Source of the DNA: Thalassotalea_B piscium_A
Lineage (GTDB): Bacteria > Pseudomonadota > Gammaproteobacteria > Enterobacterales > Alteromonadaceae
Reading direction: 5' to 3'
NCBI GenBank assembly: GCA_049347715.1
Contig: CP186339.1
Coordinates: 62,001 to 126,000 of the forward strand
DNA length: 64,000 nt
The position numbers and the translations under genes were made by a program. The notes under the pieces are model-generated. The model made no database searches. It saw only the letters and a program-made list of their open reading frames with translations, and was not told where the DNA came from. Positions 25,414 to 35,278 of this stretch are shown piece by piece; positions within the stretch are counted from its first letter, which is position 1; every line of letters begins with the position of its first letter.

Positions 25414-28400
25414 ATGAAACTTTCGATGATATGTTCTTTATTACTTGTGTCTGCTGTTGCCTGTCCTACAGTTGCGACACCATTTTCGCAAACGACTTCT
25501 CCCTCTGATCCTGGAGTAATTAATCAAGAACGCATTTTATACTGGCTAGCAAAACGAGGAGAATTACCTCTTAATGCCGATGAGCAAATGAAAAAGCGTG
25601 CAATTGATGCTTATTTAAATAAAAAATCTTTCGAGAAAAAAACTCTACCAAAGGTTCTAAGTAAAAGACTAGCAAAAGCTGAGCGCTTACGTTTAAAAGA
25701 TAACAAGCGTTTACCACGTGTAACGGTTAAAGGGTACGATAAGGTCTCTGCGTTATCTTCTTCTACAGTTAATAATGACGTTGAAACACGTGTAAAAGTT
25801 TTAGCTATTTTAATTGATTTTCCAGATCTAAAATATAATACCAATGGGTTATCTGCTAGCGATACTAATATGTATTATAGTGATTATTCAGTACAACATT
25901 ATAATGATTTGTTGTTTTCAGAAACTGGTTATCCTGGTCCTTCAGGACAAAATATTCTTTCGTCTTATCAGTATTATCAGCAAGAGTCTGGCGGTACTTT
26001 TATGTTTACAGGAGAAGCTCACGGTTGGGTAACTGCTGATCATGATGCTGAGTATTATGGTGGAAATGATGAAGATAATGATAATGATGATAAAAATGTT
26101 CCAGCGTTAGTGACGGAAGCAGTCGCTAAGGCTGTTAGTGAACTAAAAATTGATTTAACTGAGTATGACCAAGTTGATACCTATGATTTCGATAATGATG
26201 GTGTGATTAATGAGCCAGATGGCATTATTGATCATGTGATGATTTTCCACTCAAGTGTTGGTGAAGAAGCGGGTGGCGGTGTATTAGCCGAGGATGCTAT
26301 TTGGTCACATCGATTCTTTGTTTATGGCGACGATACTCGTCAAAATGGTGTGTCTATTCCGGACTCTTCTGTGAGACTGTTTGGTTACACTATTAATCCT
26401 ATCGACGCTGCAACAGGTGTCACGGTCCATGAGTTTGGTCATGATTTAGGATTAGATGATGAATATGATACTGATAATGGCGCTTTAGGCTCTCCTGTTG
26501 GTGATTGGTCGGTTATGGCTTCAGGAAGTTGGTTAGGATCGCCTAGCGGCACAAGCCCTGCAACATTTAGTGCTCTCGCTCGAGATTATTTAAGCCAAAA
26601 ATATCAAGGTAATTGGATTAGTCAATTAGAAGTCGATTTCTCAACATTAAAAACTGAAGATATTAATTTAGTTGCTGCCAATAATCATCAAAACGGTATT
26701 AACCAAGTGAAGGTTAACCTACCACCTAAAAAAATCGCCTTTGGTGACCCCCTTGCTGGTAGTTATCAGTATTATTCCGGTAAAGAGAATCAACAAGATA
26801 ATCGTTTGTTATTTTCACTCAATTTACCAAGTGAAGCGGCTACTTTAACAATGGCCGCGCGTTGGAATATTGAAGAAGATTGGGATTACGCTCAGATCCT
26901 TGTTAATGGTACTGCGATAGCAGGTAGCCATACTAAAGCGACTAATGCGGTTCATTCATCAGTGACTCATTATATTTCAGGTAATTCTGAAGAGGTAACC
27001 GAGCGTTACGGAGCACTTTCTTGGGTAGATTTAAGTTTCGATCTCGCGGCTTATGCCGGACAAAATGTCACTATTGAAATAAGATATAAAACTGATGAAG
27101 CGGTATTAAAAGATGGTTTTATTATTGATAATTTACAAGTGAAATCAGGCGGGAATGAGCTCTTTTTTAGTGGTGGCGAAAGTGAAAATGAATTACAACT
27201 AGAGGGCTTTAGTCGTATAACTGACGCTGTGGAAGGCAAAGGTCACAATTACTATATTCAATTACGTGATTATAGTGGTACAGATGCAAAGTTAGCTAAT
27301 ATTGGCTATCAACCTGGTGTCTTGTTGTGGTATCGCGACGAAAACGTTGGCGACAACCAAGTGAATAATCATCCGGGTGAAGTGTTTATTGGTGTTGTTG
27401 ATGCCGACCAATACTTGATTCAACAAGGAATAATAACCAGTGGTACCAGCACTCAAATTCGAGATGCAACTTTTAGCTTATATGATCAATCATATAAATC
27501 AGGGGATGGTCACTTAACTAATAATGCCCTGTTTTCAGATTTAGATGATTACTCGGCTCCTTCACAACCTGAGTCAGGTATTAAACTACCAAGCTTAGGT
27601 TTTATGATGGAAGTTATCTCACAAAATGTCGACAGCAATAATGCTACAGTAACACTTTCGAATCAGGATAGTGCCAGAATTGAAAGTGTGCAAACTGGAT
27701 TGTCGGTAACATTAACGTTACTCGATGAAAAAGTAAGCGCAAATAGTAACATAACGTGGGCAATGGGAGACGGTACCCAACTTACAGGTAAGACGGTAAC
27801 GCATTTGTATAGTGAAGCAGGTAAGAAACCTATAACTGTTACCTATATGACAAGCTCGGAAGAAAAAACGTTAGAGAAAGAGCTCATTGTTGCACAAGTC
27901 ATCAGTGGCAGTGTTAATGCCAATATCACCGATAAGCAGGTTGAGTTTACTACGACATTAATGGGTGGTTATGGTGAGTTTGTTTATCAATGGGACTTTG
28001 GTGATGGTCGAGGTACAAGTGATGACGCAAGTCCAAGCTATACTTATCAACAACAAGGTACCTATGATGTTCAGTTGATAGTGACTGATGAAACAAAAAA
28101 CAGTGTGTTTATAACCAAGGCTATCGAAATTATTGACCCGTTAACTGCTGCAATCAGTTCAACGCGTAATAATTTAACGGTTAGTTTGCAAGCGGCAGCC
28201 TCAGGTGGAGATCAAAATTATACTTACCAATGGGATTTGGGAGATAATACAACTGCTCAAGGCCAATCGATAAGTCATACTTATAGCCAAAGTGGTACCT
28301 ATAGCGTTAAGTTATCGGTGACAGATGGCGAGGGTGTTAGTGTTGAAACCTCTGTCAGTCTTAGCGTTAGCGCAGCTGTGACTAGTCAACCTAAACCAGC

Positions 28401-28488
28401 ATCAAGCTCAGGTGGGGCGATAGGTATCTACGCATTGTTGTGCTTATTGCTTTTACGCGTTTTTACCCTTAAGAAAGTAAATACTTAA
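25414..28488 (+). CDS. Secreted M6-family (immune inhibitor A-like) metalloprotease with PKD domains
   Basis: The ATG at 25414 gives a clear signal peptide; the frame is open to 25390 but lacks support there. The product has 1024 residues. An acidic and basic propeptide is followed by an M6 peptidase domain (about 120-400) with the zinc site HEFGHDLGLDDE (His339, Glu340, His343). A middle beta-rich domain follows, and then two or three PKD domains (about 760-980), two of them with the WDFGDG or WDLGDN signature. The C-terminus has a Ser/Gly stretch, GGAIG, a hydrophobic helix and a basic end, which fits a GlyGly-CTERM sorting tail. Asp-rich loops may bind Ca2+. It is probably exported by type II secretion and processed at the tail. 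Its stop overlaps the recG stop by three bases. Confidence 0.9.
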   Translation: MKLSMICSLLLVSAVACPTVATPFSQTTSPSDPGVINQERILYWLAKRGELPLNADEQMKKRAIDAYLNKKSFEKKTLPKVLSKRLAKAERLRLKDNKRLPRVTVKGYDKVSALSSSTVNNDVETRVKVLAILIDFPDLKYNTNGLSASDTNMYYSDYSVQHYNDLLFSETGYPGPSGQNILSSYQYYQQESGGTFMFTGEAHGWVTADHDAEYYGGNDEDNDNDDKNVPALVTEAVAKAVSELKIDLTEYDQVDTYDFDNDGVINEPDGIIDHVMIFHSSVGEEAGGGVLAEDAIWSHRFFVYGDDTRQNGVSIPDSSVRLFGYTINPIDAATGVTVHEFGHDLGLDDEYDTDNGALGSPVGDWSVMASGSWLGSPSGTSPATFSALARDYLSQKYQGNWISQLEVDFSTLKTEDINLVAANNHQNGINQVKVNLPPKKIAFGDPLAGSYQYYSGKENQQDNRLLFSLNLPSEAATLTMAARWNIEEDWDYAQILVNGTAIAGSHTKATNAVHSSVTHYISGNSEEVTERYGALSWVDLSFDLAAYAGQNVTIEIRYKTDEAVLKDGFIIDNLQVKSGGNELFFSGGESENELQLEGFSRITDAVEGKGHNYYIQLRDYSGTDAKLANIGYQPGVLLWYRDENVGDNQVNNHPGEVFIGVVDADQYLIQQGIITSGTSTQIRDATFSLYDQSYKSGDGHLTNNALFSDLDDYSAPSQPESGIKLPSLGFMMEVISQNVDSNNATVTLSNQDSARIESVQTGLSVTLTLLDEKVSANSNITWAMGDGTQLTGKTVTHLYSEAGKKPITVTYMTSSEEKTLEKELIVAQVISGSVNANITDKQVEFTTTLMGGYGEFVYQWDFGDGRGTSDDASPSYTYQQQGTYDVQLIVTDETKNSVFITKAIEIIDPLTAAISSTRNNLTVSLQAAASGGDQNYTYQWDLGDNTTAQGQSISHTYSQSGTYSVKLSVTDGEGVSVETSVSLSVSAAVTSQPKPASSSGGAIGIYALLCLLLLRVFTLKKVNT

Positions 28489-30581
28489 GCGTTGCTATAG
28501 TGCTCTTTATTAGCAAGCCACCGATTAATGAGTTTGGTGGCTTGCTCTGGATTTTGTTTCCATAATAAGTAAGCTGATTGTTGGACTTGGGGAATTAGAT
28601 CAGCATCTCTGACTAAGTCCGCTATTTTTAACTCAGCTAAACCCGTTTGTTTTGTACCGAGCAATTCACCTGGACCTCTAATTTCTAAATCTTTTTGTGC
28701 TATCACAAAACCGTCATTACTTTCGCGTAAAACCGCTAAACGTTTAGTTGCTGTTTTAGACAGTGGCGTTTTATACATTAGCACACAGTGTGAAGCCACA
28801 GACCCTCTACCAACGCGTCCTCGTAATTGATGTAATTGGGCAAGCCCCAAACGTTCGGGATTTTCAATGACCATTAAACTTGCGTTGGGTACATCTACCC
28901 CAACTTCAATTACGGTTGTTGCTACGAGTAAGTGTAAATTACCTAACTTAAACTGCTCCATAACACTTTGTTTTTCTGCTGCTTTCATTCTGCCATGGAC
29001 TAAACCAATAGCAAGTTCAGGTAAACTTTCCCGTAAGTAAATAGCGGCATCCTCTGCTGCTTGGCATTGCAATACCTCAGATTCTTCAATTAAGGTACAC
29101 ACCCAATAGACTTGGCGTTGTTCGCTTAAGCAGCTTTGGTGAATACGGGCAATAACTTCATCACGACGACTGTCAGGTAGGGCAATTGTTGTTATTGGTG
29201 TTCTTCCTGGTGGAAGTTCATCTATAGTTGAGGTATCTAAGTCTGCATACGCCGTCATGGCTAACGTTCTTGGAATAGGTGTTGCTGTCATGATGAGTTG
29301 ATGAGGGTAATTTCCATCAAAAGCGCCTTTCTCTCGCAATGACAAACGCTGATGTACGCCAAAACGATGTTGCTCATCAATAATAATTAGGGCTAAGTGT
29401 TTAAAAGCGACTTGTTCTTGAAATAATGCATGTGTACCCACTAATAATTGAATTTCACCATTAGCTAGTTGTTCTAGTACAAGATTACGGGCTTTTGCTT
29501 TCGTTTTTCCTGCTAACCAGTTCACATTTATACCAAGTGGCTGAAACCATTGCTGAAAGTTAATTGCATGTTGCTCAGCTAAAATTTCAGTAGGTGCCAT
29601 TAAGGCAACTTGCATATTTTGGCTAATCGCTGTCAGGGCGGCTAATGCAGCGACTAAGGTTTTACCAGATCCTACATCACCTTGTACCAAACGCATCATT
29701 GGGATATTTTTTGCTAAGTCATGTCGAATTTCGGCGACAACACGATTTTGCGCATTGGTTGGTGAAAAGGGTAATGAAGAAAGAAACGTTTGATTGAGGG
29801 TTTCATTAACATCTAATGGTACTGCTTTATGTACATCACTCGATTGACGAAGTTTAAGCATACTTAAATTATGAGCGATTAATTCTTCTTTTATTAGTCG
29901 CAGTTGTGCCGGATGTCTACCTTGTTCAAGTAGGATAACCGAAGTATCTGGCGGGGGGCGATGAATTAAGATTAATGCTTGTTTAAGTGAATAACTTTCA
30001 TGGACGAGTTCATTGGGTAATAATTCTTCAACATCTCCACGGGCTAATTTATTTAAGGCTTGCTCAGTCAAGTTTCGCAACGAAATTTGTCTTAAACCTT
30101 CCGTAGTCGAATAAACGGGAGTTAAAGTTTCTTCTACCGGTGTCAGTGGTTGGTCTTGGTCTAATGGTTTATATTCGGGATGGACAATTTCTAAACTACG
30201 TGCGCCTCGATTGATTTCTCCATAGCAACGAATATGCATGCCAACGGCTAAGTTATTGCGTTGTGCCGCAGAAAAATGAAAAAAGCGGAGATTGATAATG
30301 CCAGTACCATCATTAATGGTAACTAGCATCATGCGACGTTTACCTTGAATGATTTGGTTATTGGTTATTTCACCGATAATATTGGTAAAAATACCAGGAA
30401 CACAATCTCTAATAGTGGTGATACGAGTACGATCTTCATAGCGTAAGGGGAGATGAAAAAGTAAGTCTTGGACTGAATGCAAACCTACTTTCTCTAGTTT
30501 AGAGCCCATACTTGGGCCAACCCCTTTCAGTGTGGAAATGGGAATACGAGCGAGATTATTGAGTCCTTGTTGCTCGTTCAC
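28485..30581 (-). CDS. recG: ATP-dependent DNA helicase RecG
   Basis: The 698-residue superfamily 2 helicase reverses stalled forks and unwinds branched DNA. The N-terminal wedge/OB domain (about 1-250) precedes the helicase core. Walker A is GDVGSGKT, Walker B is IIDEQH, and MTATPIPRTL and the QLRGRVGRG motif follow, with the TRG element near the end (LEIRGPGELLGT). Length and motifs are normal. It ends the spoT-ridA-trmH-recG run, and its last codons overlap the convergent protease gene. Confidence 0.98.
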   Translation of the reverse strand: MNEQQGLNNLARIPISTLKGVGPSMGSKLEKVGLHSVQDLLFHLPLRYEDRTRITTIRDCVPGIFTNIIGEITNNQIIQGKRRMMLVTINDGTGIINLRFFHFSAAQRNNLAVGMHIRCYGEINRGARSLEIVHPEYKPLDQDQPLTPVEETLTPVYSTTEGLRQISLRNLTEQALNKLARGDVEELLPNELVHESYSLKQALILIHRPPPDTSVILLEQGRHPAQLRLIKEELIAHNLSMLKLRQSSDVHKAVPLDVNETLNQTFLSSLPFSPTNAQNRVVAEIRHDLAKNIPMMRLVQGDVGSGKTLVAALAALTAISQNMQVALMAPTEILAEQHAINFQQWFQPLGINVNWLAGKTKAKARNLVLEQLANGEIQLLVGTHALFQEQVAFKHLALIIIDEQHRFGVHQRLSLREKGAFDGNYPHQLIMTATPIPRTLAMTAYADLDTSTIDELPPGRTPITTIALPDSRRDEVIARIHQSCLSEQRQVYWVCTLIEESEVLQCQAAEDAAIYLRESLPELAIGLVHGRMKAAEKQSVMEQFKLGNLHLLVATTVIEVGVDVPNASLMVIENPERLGLAQLHQLRGRVGRGSVASHCVLMYKTPLSKTATKRLAVLRESNDGFVIAQKDLEIRGPGELLGTKQTGLAELKIADLVRDADLIPQVQQSAYLLWKQNPEQATKLINRWLANKEHYSNA

Positions 30582-30610
30582 TGATGCTCCTTAGGTAAAA
30601 TAAAACAAGG

Positions 30611-31318
30611 TTAATTGTCGAGTGCTTGCCATGTTTCTTTGGTCATTTGCATTTTATGCCACCACTGTTCAGATGCAACAATTTGTCCATCTGCATCAAT
30701 TTGAGGATAGGGTAACCCTTTACGTTTACAAGCCTGAGCAAAAATAGGATGACCACCTTCAAATAAAAATCGTTGGCGGCGTTCTTCGCTAATACGCGGT
30801 TGATTATAAAGACCCGCTAAATGTCTTTGTCGCTGAGCTTCATAAAGAACCACTGAACAGGCAACGGAAACATTGAGAGATTGCACCATACCCACCATAG
30901 GAATAATAATATCTTGATCAGCCATTTCAAGTGCTATTTCAGAGGCGCCAAATTTTTCTTGTCCTAAGATAATTGCTGTTGGTTTAGTATAATCAATTTC
31001 TCTAAAGTCAACCGCAGTATCCGATAAGTTAGTCACTAACACTTGCATATTCTGGGCTTTTAATTGCGTGATGGCGTCTTCGGTTTTGCTGTAATTGTGA
31101 ACATCTATCCAGTTTTGACTTCCTGCAGCACTGCCACCAGAAACGCGCATTTGTTCATTTTTCCAAATAGCATGAACATCACTGACACCAATGGCATCAG
31201 CGGTACGAACAACTGCTGCAAGGTTATGAGTTTTATGTACACCCTCCATACAAACCGTTAGATCGGGTTGACGATGATCTAACATAGCATTTATTCGTTG
31301 AAGTCGTTCTGGAGTCAT
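30611..31318 (-). CDS. trmH: tRNA (guanosine-18-2'-O)-methyltransferase TrmH
   Basis: The 235-residue SPOUT enzyme methylates the ribose of G18 in tRNA. The three SPOUT motifs are present: the N-terminal HKTHNLAAVVRTADAIG, ILGQEKFGAS, and IPMVGMVQSLNVSVA, which forms the knotted SAM site. It lies 29 bases before recG, as in many gammaproteobacteria. Confidence 0.96.
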   Translation of the reverse strand: MTPERLQRINAMLDHRQPDLTVCMEGVHKTHNLAAVVRTADAIGVSDVHAIWKNEQMRVSGGSAAGSQNWIDVHNYSKTEDAITQLKAQNMQVLVTNLSDTAVDFREIDYTKPTAIILGQEKFGASEIALEMADQDIIIPMVGMVQSLNVSVACSVVLYEAQRQRHLAGLYNQPRISEERRQRFLFEGGHPIFAQACKRKGLPYPQIDADGQIVASEQWWHKMQMTKETWQALDN

Positions 31319-31360
31319 AATTTTTCACTTGATGGTTGAGATGAACACAGGTTTAGCACA

Positions 31361-31383
31361 AACGCTGTGGTGCTCACAGCGTT
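31361..31383. repeat. Perfect nine-base-pair hairpin between ridA and trmH
   Basis: AACGCTGTG (31361-31369) and CACAGCGTT (31375-31383) are separated by five bases. There is no T-tract on the minus strand, so it is not a normal terminator for ridA. It could be an RNA-processing or pausing hairpin. Confidence 0.5.
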
Positions 31384-31426
31384 AGGTTTTATGCTTTACG
31401 GTTGATGATTATGTTAATCAATAAGT

Positions 31427-31816
31427 TTAACTTACGTTTGGAACTTCCATGATGCCATCAATCTCTATAGCTACATCTTTAGGTAATTTAGAGACTTGAA
31501 TAGCAGCACGTGCTGGATAAGGTTCTTTAAAATATTGACTCATAATTTCGTTAACTGTGGCAAAGTTTGATAAATCGGTCATAAAGATATTTACTTTAAC
31601 CATATCATTGATGTCGCCGCCAGCTGCATTACAAACGGCAACTAGGTTTTTAAACACTTGATCGGCTTGGGCTGCAAAGCCACCTTCGATAACTTCCATA
31701 GTTTCAGGAACTAATGGAATCTGACCTGATAAATACACAGTGTTGGTTACTTTAACCGCTTGGCTATAAGTGCCGATAGCACTTGGTGCGTTATCTGTTT
31801 TAATAATTGTTTTCAT
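31427..31816 (-). CDS. ridA: RidA family reactive enamine/imine deaminase
   Basis: The 129-residue YjgF/RidA protein hydrolyses reactive 2-aminoacrylate and related imines released by PLP enzymes. The key Arg is in YPARAAIQVSKLP near residue 105, and the N-terminal APSAIGTYSQAVK is standard. It lies between spoT and trmH, so it may share the spoT transcript. Confidence 0.95.
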   Translation of the reverse strand: MKTIIKTDNAPSAIGTYSQAVKVTNTVYLSGQIPLVPETMEVIEGGFAAQADQVFKNLVAVCNAAGGDINDMVKVNIFMTDLSNFATVNEIMSQYFKEPYPARAAIQVSKLPKDVAIEIDGIMEVPNVS

Positions 31817-31853
31817 GATACTGACCTACTTAAAACTTTAAATAAATGATGAA

Positions 31854-33959
31854 TTATTTATTACGAACGACACGTTGTACGTCGATCATAACTTTAATTT
31901 TTCTAATAATTCCTGCCAAATGAACTCGATTTTGACAGGTAATTTCCATATCGATAGCGTAAATACCTGAGTCTTTCTCACCAGAATTTAGTGTGTGTAC
32001 ATTGGAGCCAGCTTTAGCAATTACATTGGTTAATTTAGCTAATGCGCCTTGGTGATTGACTATTTCAATGCGTAGTTTTGCAATAAATTCACGTTCGATA
32101 TCAGTATCCCATTTTACTGGAAATAACTGTCCTTCTTGGTGGCCTTTGATATTTCTACATCCTTGCTGATGTATCATTAAACCTTTGCCTGGACTTAAAT
32201 AAGCTAAAATAGCATCACCAGGAATTGGTCTACAGCACTTACCATAACTGACTAGCATTCCTTCGGTGCCTTTTATCGGCATTTTATTTTTACTCGTGGA
32301 ATGATTTAACACACTATCTTCGGTAAATTCATCGGTTAACCGACGAGCAATACCAATACTTAACGCATTACCTAGACCAATATTAACCAGTAGTTCATCA
32401 AAGGATTTATTACTGGTTTCACGAACAACTTGGTCAATTTTTTCTTGGCTAATATCATCAATTTTTACTTTGCCGAGAGCATGGCTTAATAAACGTTTGC
32501 CTAAAGCAAGTGACTCATTTTGTTCTTGTGAACGTAAATAAGTACGAATTTGTAAACGAGCCTTGGCGGTTACAACAAAGTTTAACCAAGTGGCATTGGG
32601 TCGGGCTGCCGGTGACGTAATAACTTCAATTGTTTGGCCAGAATCAATGGGTTGATTTAATGGAAAGGGCTTGCGATCTACTTTTACGCCAACACATGAG
32701 TTTCCTACATCTGTGTGTACAGCATATGCAAAATCAACCGAGGTGGCTCCCATAGGGAGTTCAATAATTCTACCATCTGGAGTAAAGACATAGATTTCTT
32801 CAGGGAAGAGATCTGACTTAACATTTTCAATAAACTCAAATGAACTTCCGGCACTTTGTTGCAATTCCAATAAACTTTGCATCCAACGGCGAGCCTTCAT
32901 TTGTGCGGTAGTACCGCTGTCATCACCTTCATGTTTATAAAGCCAATGGGCAGCGACACCTTTGTCAGCCATTTGATCCATATCATGAGTACGAATCTGA
33001 ATTTCTACGGGAATCCCGTGTGGACCGACAAGTGAAGTATGTAAAGATTGATAGCCGTTAGTTTTAGGGATCGCAATATAATCTTTAAATCGAGTCTCGA
33101 TAGGTTTAAATAGATTATGTACTGCGCCTAGTGCGCGATAGCAATCATCAATTTTATCTACTATGACGCGAAAGGCATAAATATCCATAACTTCGTTAAA
33201 CATTAATTCTTTATTTAGCATTTTCCGATAAATAGAGAATAAGTGTTTTTCTCGGCCAATCACTTGAGATTTAATACCAATTTCACTTAACCGTGACTCA
33301 ACTTCATCACGAATATTATTAATAATTTCTTTTCGATTTCCCCGGGCTTGTTTAATGGCAGATTTCAATGCTCGAGAACGCATGGGATAGAGAGCTTCAA
33401 AACCGAGGACTTCTAACTCATTTTTGATATCGTGAATACCCAAGCGATTCGCTATCGGGGCATAGATTTCGAGAGTTTCTCGGGCAATACGTCGGCGTTT
33501 ATCGGGTCGTAATGATTCTAACGTTCGCATATTGTGAGTGCGATCAGCCAGTTTTATTAATATAACTCGTATGTCCTGCACCATGGCAAGGATCATTTTG
33601 CGAAAGTTTTCCGCCTGCATCTCTTCTTTATTATCAAACTTGAGTTTGTCGAGCTTGCTAACGCCTTCAACTAATTCGGCCACGGTATGACCAAATAATT
33701 CAGCTAGTTCATCTTTTGTTACCGGGGTATCTTCAATGACATCGTGCAACAATGCAGCCATTAACGTTTCATGGTCAAGGTTCATCTTTGCTAAGTTATG
33801 AGCAACGGCTACGGGATGAGTAATGTATGGTTCACCGCTAGAACGCATTTGTCCTTCATGGGCATCTCTTGCCACAATGTAGGCTTGTTTTAATAAGTCT
33901 ACTTGTACTTTTGACAAGTAACTTGAAACAATTTCTTTTAATGGTTCAAAAAGGTACAC
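31854..33959 (-). CDS. spoT: Bifunctional (p)ppGpp synthetase/hydrolase SpoT
   Basis: The 701-residue protein has an HD hydrolase domain (about 20-190) with HAEGQMRSSGEPYITHP, HDVIEDT and ADRTHNMRTL. A synthetase domain follows (about 230-350; YRALGAVHNLFKP, NGYQSLHT, EIQIRT), then a TGS domain (about 385-445), a helical region with CCRPIPGD, and a C-terminal ACT domain (about 625-700). The hydrolase residues are intact, as expected of SpoT rather than RelA. It is read from its own promoter region, because a terminator separates it from rpoZ. Confidence 0.96.
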   Translation of the reverse strand: MYLFEPLKEIVSSYLSKVQVDLLKQAYIVARDAHEGQMRSSGEPYITHPVAVAHNLAKMNLDHETLMAALLHDVIEDTPVTKDELAELFGHTVAELVEGVSKLDKLKFDNKEEMQAENFRKMILAMVQDIRVILIKLADRTHNMRTLESLRPDKRRRIARETLEIYAPIANRLGIHDIKNELEVLGFEALYPMRSRALKSAIKQARGNRKEIINNIRDEVESRLSEIGIKSQVIGREKHLFSIYRKMLNKELMFNEVMDIYAFRVIVDKIDDCYRALGAVHNLFKPIETRFKDYIAIPKTNGYQSLHTSLVGPHGIPVEIQIRTHDMDQMADKGVAAHWLYKHEGDDSGTTAQMKARRWMQSLLELQQSAGSSFEFIENVKSDLFPEEIYVFTPDGRIIELPMGATSVDFAYAVHTDVGNSCVGVKVDRKPFPLNQPIDSGQTIEVITSPAARPNATWLNFVVTAKARLQIRTYLRSQEQNESLALGKRLLSHALGKVKIDDISQEKIDQVVRETSNKSFDELLVNIGLGNALSIGIARRLTDEFTEDSVLNHSTSKNKMPIKGTEGMLVSYGKCCRPIPGDAILAYLSPGKGLMIHQQGCRNIKGHQEGQLFPVKWDTDIEREFIAKLRIEIVNHQGALAKLTNVIAKAGSNVHTLNSGEKDSGIYAIDMEITCQNRVHLAGIIRKIKVMIDVQRVVRNK

Positions 33960-34126
33960 CAGAATTTCCTTGATGAGAGTATATTAGTTAAAGAATACGT
34001 GTATTTAAATAGAATGCCAATAACTAAACAAGGCAATTAATCACAATTAAAACTAAACCGTCAGATAAATAGTTAAATACTTAAATATTCAATGTTAGTT
34101 CATGCGTATTATTTTAAATCAGAGAA

Positions 34127-34164
34127 TAAAAAACGCGTAATTACTGAAAGGTAAATTACGCGTT
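34127..34164 (-). terminator. Rho-independent terminator after rpoZ
   Basis: An 11-base-pair perfect stem (34132-34142 with 34154-34164, AACGCGTAATT and its complement) has an 11-base loop. It is followed on the minus strand by a T-run, complementary to the A-rich 34127-34133. It ends the gmk-rpoZ transcript before spoT. Confidence 0.85.
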
Positions 34165-34186
34165 CATCGGCCTTAGTGATGCCTAA

Positions 34187-34465
34187 TTATTGGTTGTTAC
34201 CACCAACAATAGCAGCAACTGCAGCTAGTTCTGCTGATTCGTGTTGCACTTGCTCATGACGATCTGAAACATCCATTACAGCAGATGTCATTAAACCTGC
34301 TTCAATTTCTCTTAATGCAAGTACAGTTGGTTTATCATTTTCTCGGTCAACCAATGGTTCTTTACCACCCGTTGCAATTTGACGAGCACGACGAGATGCA
34401 ACTAACACCAAATCAAAACGATTACCGACTTTATCTACAGCATCTTCAACAGTTACGCGAGCCAT
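34187..34465 (-). CDS. rpoZ: RNA polymerase omega subunit RpoZ
   Basis: The 92-residue omega subunit helps to assemble beta' in RNA polymerase and forms part of a ppGpp site. MARVTVEDAVDKVGNRFDLVLVASRRARQ is typical in its key blocks (TVEDAV, NRFDLV, ASRRARQ). It lies between gmk and spoT, the standard gammaproteobacterial arrangement. Confidence 0.97.
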   Translation of the reverse strand: MARVTVEDAVDKVGNRFDLVLVASRRARQIATGGKEPLVDRENDKPTVLALREIEAGLMTSAVMDVSDRHEQVQHESAELAAVAAIVGGNNQ

Positions 34466-34518
34466 TTGGTCACTCCAACTTCAATATTTATAAAATAGTT
34501 GCGTAGTTTACTATGTGC

Positions 34519-35148
34519 TTAATCGTTAGCCAATAGATCTTTGAATAAATCTTTATAATTTTCTACTTGTTGACTACGTTTTAACCGCTGATTCTCCACA
34601 ATAGTGATCAAATCACTTAATGCTTGTTCGAAATTGTCATTGACAATGATGTAGTCAAACTCTTGAAAGTGTGAGCATTCTGATTGTGCTTGCGCCATAC
34701 GATCTTTAATGACCTCTTCACTATCTTGCCCTCGGCTACGTAAACGTTTTTCTAACTCTTCTCTTGAAGGAGGCATGATAAAGATAGTCGTTACGTCAGG
34801 TTTTTTCATTCGTACTTGCTGTGCACCTTGCCAATCTATATCAAGAAAGACATCAATACCCTGAGCTAGTTGTTCATCAATAGTGACTTCTGAGGTGCCA
34901 TAATAATTACCAAAAACTTTTGCCCACTCATAAAAGTGTTCTTTTTCAATATGTTGTTTAAATGTTTCTTCAGTAACAAAATGGTAGTGATCACCGTGTA
35001 TCTCACCCGGTCTGGCTGGTCTTGTAGTATGAGAGACTGAAACTTGTAACCGACGTTTACTTGGTTGTTTTAATAACTCGGCAATTAAACTCGATTTACC
35101 GGCTCCGCTGGGAGCTGATAAAATAAATAAGTTACCTTGGGTCGTCAC
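34519..35148 (-). CDS. gmk: Guanylate kinase Gmk
   Basis: The 209-residue enzyme phosphorylates GMP to GDP. The P-loop SAPSGAGKSSL is near residue 10, and the GMP-binding part has SHTTRPARPGE, HYHF and the DIDWQGAQQV block. It is co-transcribed with rpoZ, 53 bases downstream. Confidence 0.97.
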   Translation of the reverse strand: MTTQGNLFILSAPSGAGKSSLIAELLKQPSKRRLQVSVSHTTRPARPGEIHGDHYHFVTEETFKQHIEKEHFYEWAKVFGNYYGTSEVTIDEQLAQGIDVFLDIDWQGAQQVRMKKPDVTTIFIMPPSREELEKRLRSRGQDSEEVIKDRMAQAQSECSHFQEFDYIIVNDNFEQALSDLITIVENQRLKRSQQVENYKDLFKDLLAND

Positions 35149-35278
35149 AATACTGCTCCTAAAATCAAATTGAAGGGTATAAAGCGCGCACTATACTGAA
35201 ATTTTGCTTTATTGACTACTGGGATATGTTTTTAATCTATCCTTTAAAAGGATTCGCTGTGGTGTTATTGCAATCAAC

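Noticed and set aside
31361..31383. Perfect hairpin as a terminator for ridA
   Set aside because: There is no T-tract after it on the minus strand. It is listed as a repeat only.
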